Shown: one piece after another, positions 63,405-64,000 of the stretch
How positions within the stretch are numbered: the first letter of the stretch is position 1
Layout: every line of letters starts with the position of its first letter
NCBI GenBank assembly: GCA_963777775.1
Contig: CAVZRL010000008.1
Coordinates: 1 to 64,000 of the forward strand
DNA: 64,000 bases
From: WHSW01 sp963777775
Lineage (GTDB): Bacteria; Actinomycetota; Thermoleophilia; Solirubrobacterales; 70-9
Reading direction: 5' to 3'
The notes under the pieces: generated by a model
The model's database searches: none
What the model saw: the letters and a program-made list of their open reading frames with translations, nothing else
Told to the model about the DNA's origin: nothing
Translations under genes and position numbers: made by a program

Positions 63405-63492
63405 GAAGCCAAGCTATCTCACACCAAAGCGCGCACCGAACGGATGCCTCCGTTCACTAGCGCTTTGCGCGAAAGGGAGGAGCGGCGGCGAC

Positions 63493-63645
63493 TCGTTGCG
63501 CTTCCCATGCAAAGCGCAACTTCCTCCGCGGTGGCAACGGCGATCAGCGCTGGGACTGGTGCCTCCTATGACGCGGCGCCAGGGCATAGCCCCTGGCGCG
63601 CAGCCCGACGAGAATGTGAGCTGCGAGCACGCCGGCAGCCCTCAA
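63493..63645. repeat. About 150-bp intergenic repeat, copy 5
   Basis: The partner of 61736-61885. It carries the best palindrome (GTTGCGCTT ... AAGCGCAAC, 63495-63520), the core variant GACGCGGCGCCAGGGCATA (63570-63588) and a 9-bp perfect stem GCGCCAGGG/CCCTGGCGC (63576-63599). It abuts the 3' end of the last gene. 63405-63492 shows nothing else. Confidence 0.75.
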
Positions 63646-64000
63646 ACCCTGCGGCAAAGCACCTGATAGACCGAGGTGAACCCGGCCTCAAACCCGTTTC
63701 GCGCGGCGCGCAGGTAGAGGCGCCAAACGCGAACGCGCTCGCCGCCGGCGAGGCGGGTGGCCTGATCGAGGTTCTCGTCGAGGCGGCACGCCCAGTGGCA
63801 GAGCGTCTCGGCATAGTCAGCGCCGAACTCCTCGGCGTGGAGAATCCGTAATCCCGCCCGCTCGAGCGCGAGCAGGACCCGGGAGAGGTGGATCGGATCG
63901 GCGTCGGGGAAGACGTAGCGCTCGGAAAATGCGCCAGCCTCGGGGTCGGTGTGGCGGAGGCGGGAAATGCCGTGGTTGAGCAACCTGCCGTCGGCCGCGA
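63642..64000 (-). CDS. Cyclopropane-fatty-acyl-phospholipid synthase-like, C-terminal part
   Basis: A partial gene entering from the right edge. RLLNHGISRLRH, YVFPDADPIHLSRVLLALERAGLRILHAEEFGADYAETLCHWACRLDENLDQATRLAGGERVRVWRLYLRAARNGFEAGFTSVYQVLCRR is the C-terminal third of CFA-synthase/mycolic-acid-cyclopropane-synthase family SAM methyltransferases. These modify unsaturated membrane lipids. The SAM-binding half lies outside the window, and the stop is at 63642. Confidence 0.85.
   Translation of the reverse strand, partial: AADGRLLNHGISRLRHTDPEAGAFSERYVFPDADPIHLSRVLLALERAGLRILHAEEFGADYAETLCHWACRLDENLDQATRLAGGERVRVWRLYLRAARNGFEAGFTSVYQVLCRRV

Noticed and set aside
59454..63645. Classical integron cassette array with attC sites
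   Set aside because: The repeats do not show clean GTTRRRY/RYYYAAC core sites (GTTGCGC and TTCTAAC are near misses), and no integron integrase is in the window; only the layout is similar.
60053..63645. CRISPR array
   Set aside because: Copies are few, unevenly spaced, of unequal length and separated by genes; no cas genes.

Overview
The window is about 70% GC over most of its length and reads as a bacterial chromosome. The gene content points to an actinobacterium outside the best-studied orders, possibly Thermoleophilia/Solirubrobacterales (inference). The pyr operon runs straight into a mycobacterial-type integration host factor, gmk, rpoZ and coaBC. RNase J, a DUF503 gene between infB and rbfA, an NrnA-type DHH enzyme and class IB dihydroorotate dehydrogenase (PyrD plus PyrK) are present. 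Many genes start 6-14 bases after a TANNNT box, so leaderless transcripts look common.

Layout. 1-7.4 kb: a nucleotide-sugar locus. A minus-strand operon (two CDP-glucose-4,6-dehydratase-like paralogues, two further epimerases, a sugar nucleotidyltransferase, a metallo-beta-lactamase-fold hydrolase) faces a UDP-glucuronate-4-epimerase-like gene and a methyltransferase. Almost every gene here carries single-base frameshifts. 7.2-11.1 kb: a PAS-BTAD regulator divergent from an ECF sigma factor, a small LuxR-type HTH protein and a DegT-family protein whose PLP lysine is replaced by arginine; then tRNA-Arg(CCG). 11.2-14.9 kb: RNase Z, a LysM/VanY-like peptidase, a haloalkane-dehalogenase-like hydrolase and a lower-GC FkbM methyltransferase.

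15-25 kb: the pyrimidine operon pyrR-pyrB-pyrC-(isochorismatase)-carA-(NTF2-like)-carB-pyrK-pyrD, almost all start/stop overlaps, with a candidate PyrR-binding loop covering the first ribosome binding site. 25-28.3 kb: mihF, gmk, rpoZ, coaBC, a TPR gene and dtd. 28.3-33.7 kb: two tandem giant paralogues, each fusing a QueC-like PP-loop domain with a zinc-type Cys cluster to a polysaccharide-pyruvyl-transferase-like domain and a coiled-coil tail. This is the most unusual content of the window. 33.7-42.5 kb: the translation/RNA block rimP-nusA-infB-ylxP-rbfA-nrnA-truB-ribF-rpsO plus two thiol-redox genes; NusA carries an unusual Cys3His tail. 42.6-50.9 kb: pnp, an M16 peptidase, dapB, an amidase, dapA and RNase J, mostly overlapping. 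50.9-58.7 kb: a secreted metallopeptidase, a convergent two-component system, ftsK and cinA.

58.7-64 kb: a lower-GC accessory tail of single small genes (NTF2-like, a CxxC mini-protein, RibD-like reductase, VOC protein, secreted protein, RNase HI) ending at the 3' part of a cyclopropane-fatty-acyl-phospholipid-synthase-like gene. An imperfect intergenic repeat family recurs there, in most cases just downstream of a minus-strand gene. No CRISPR array, insertion sequence, rRNA gene or phage module was seen.
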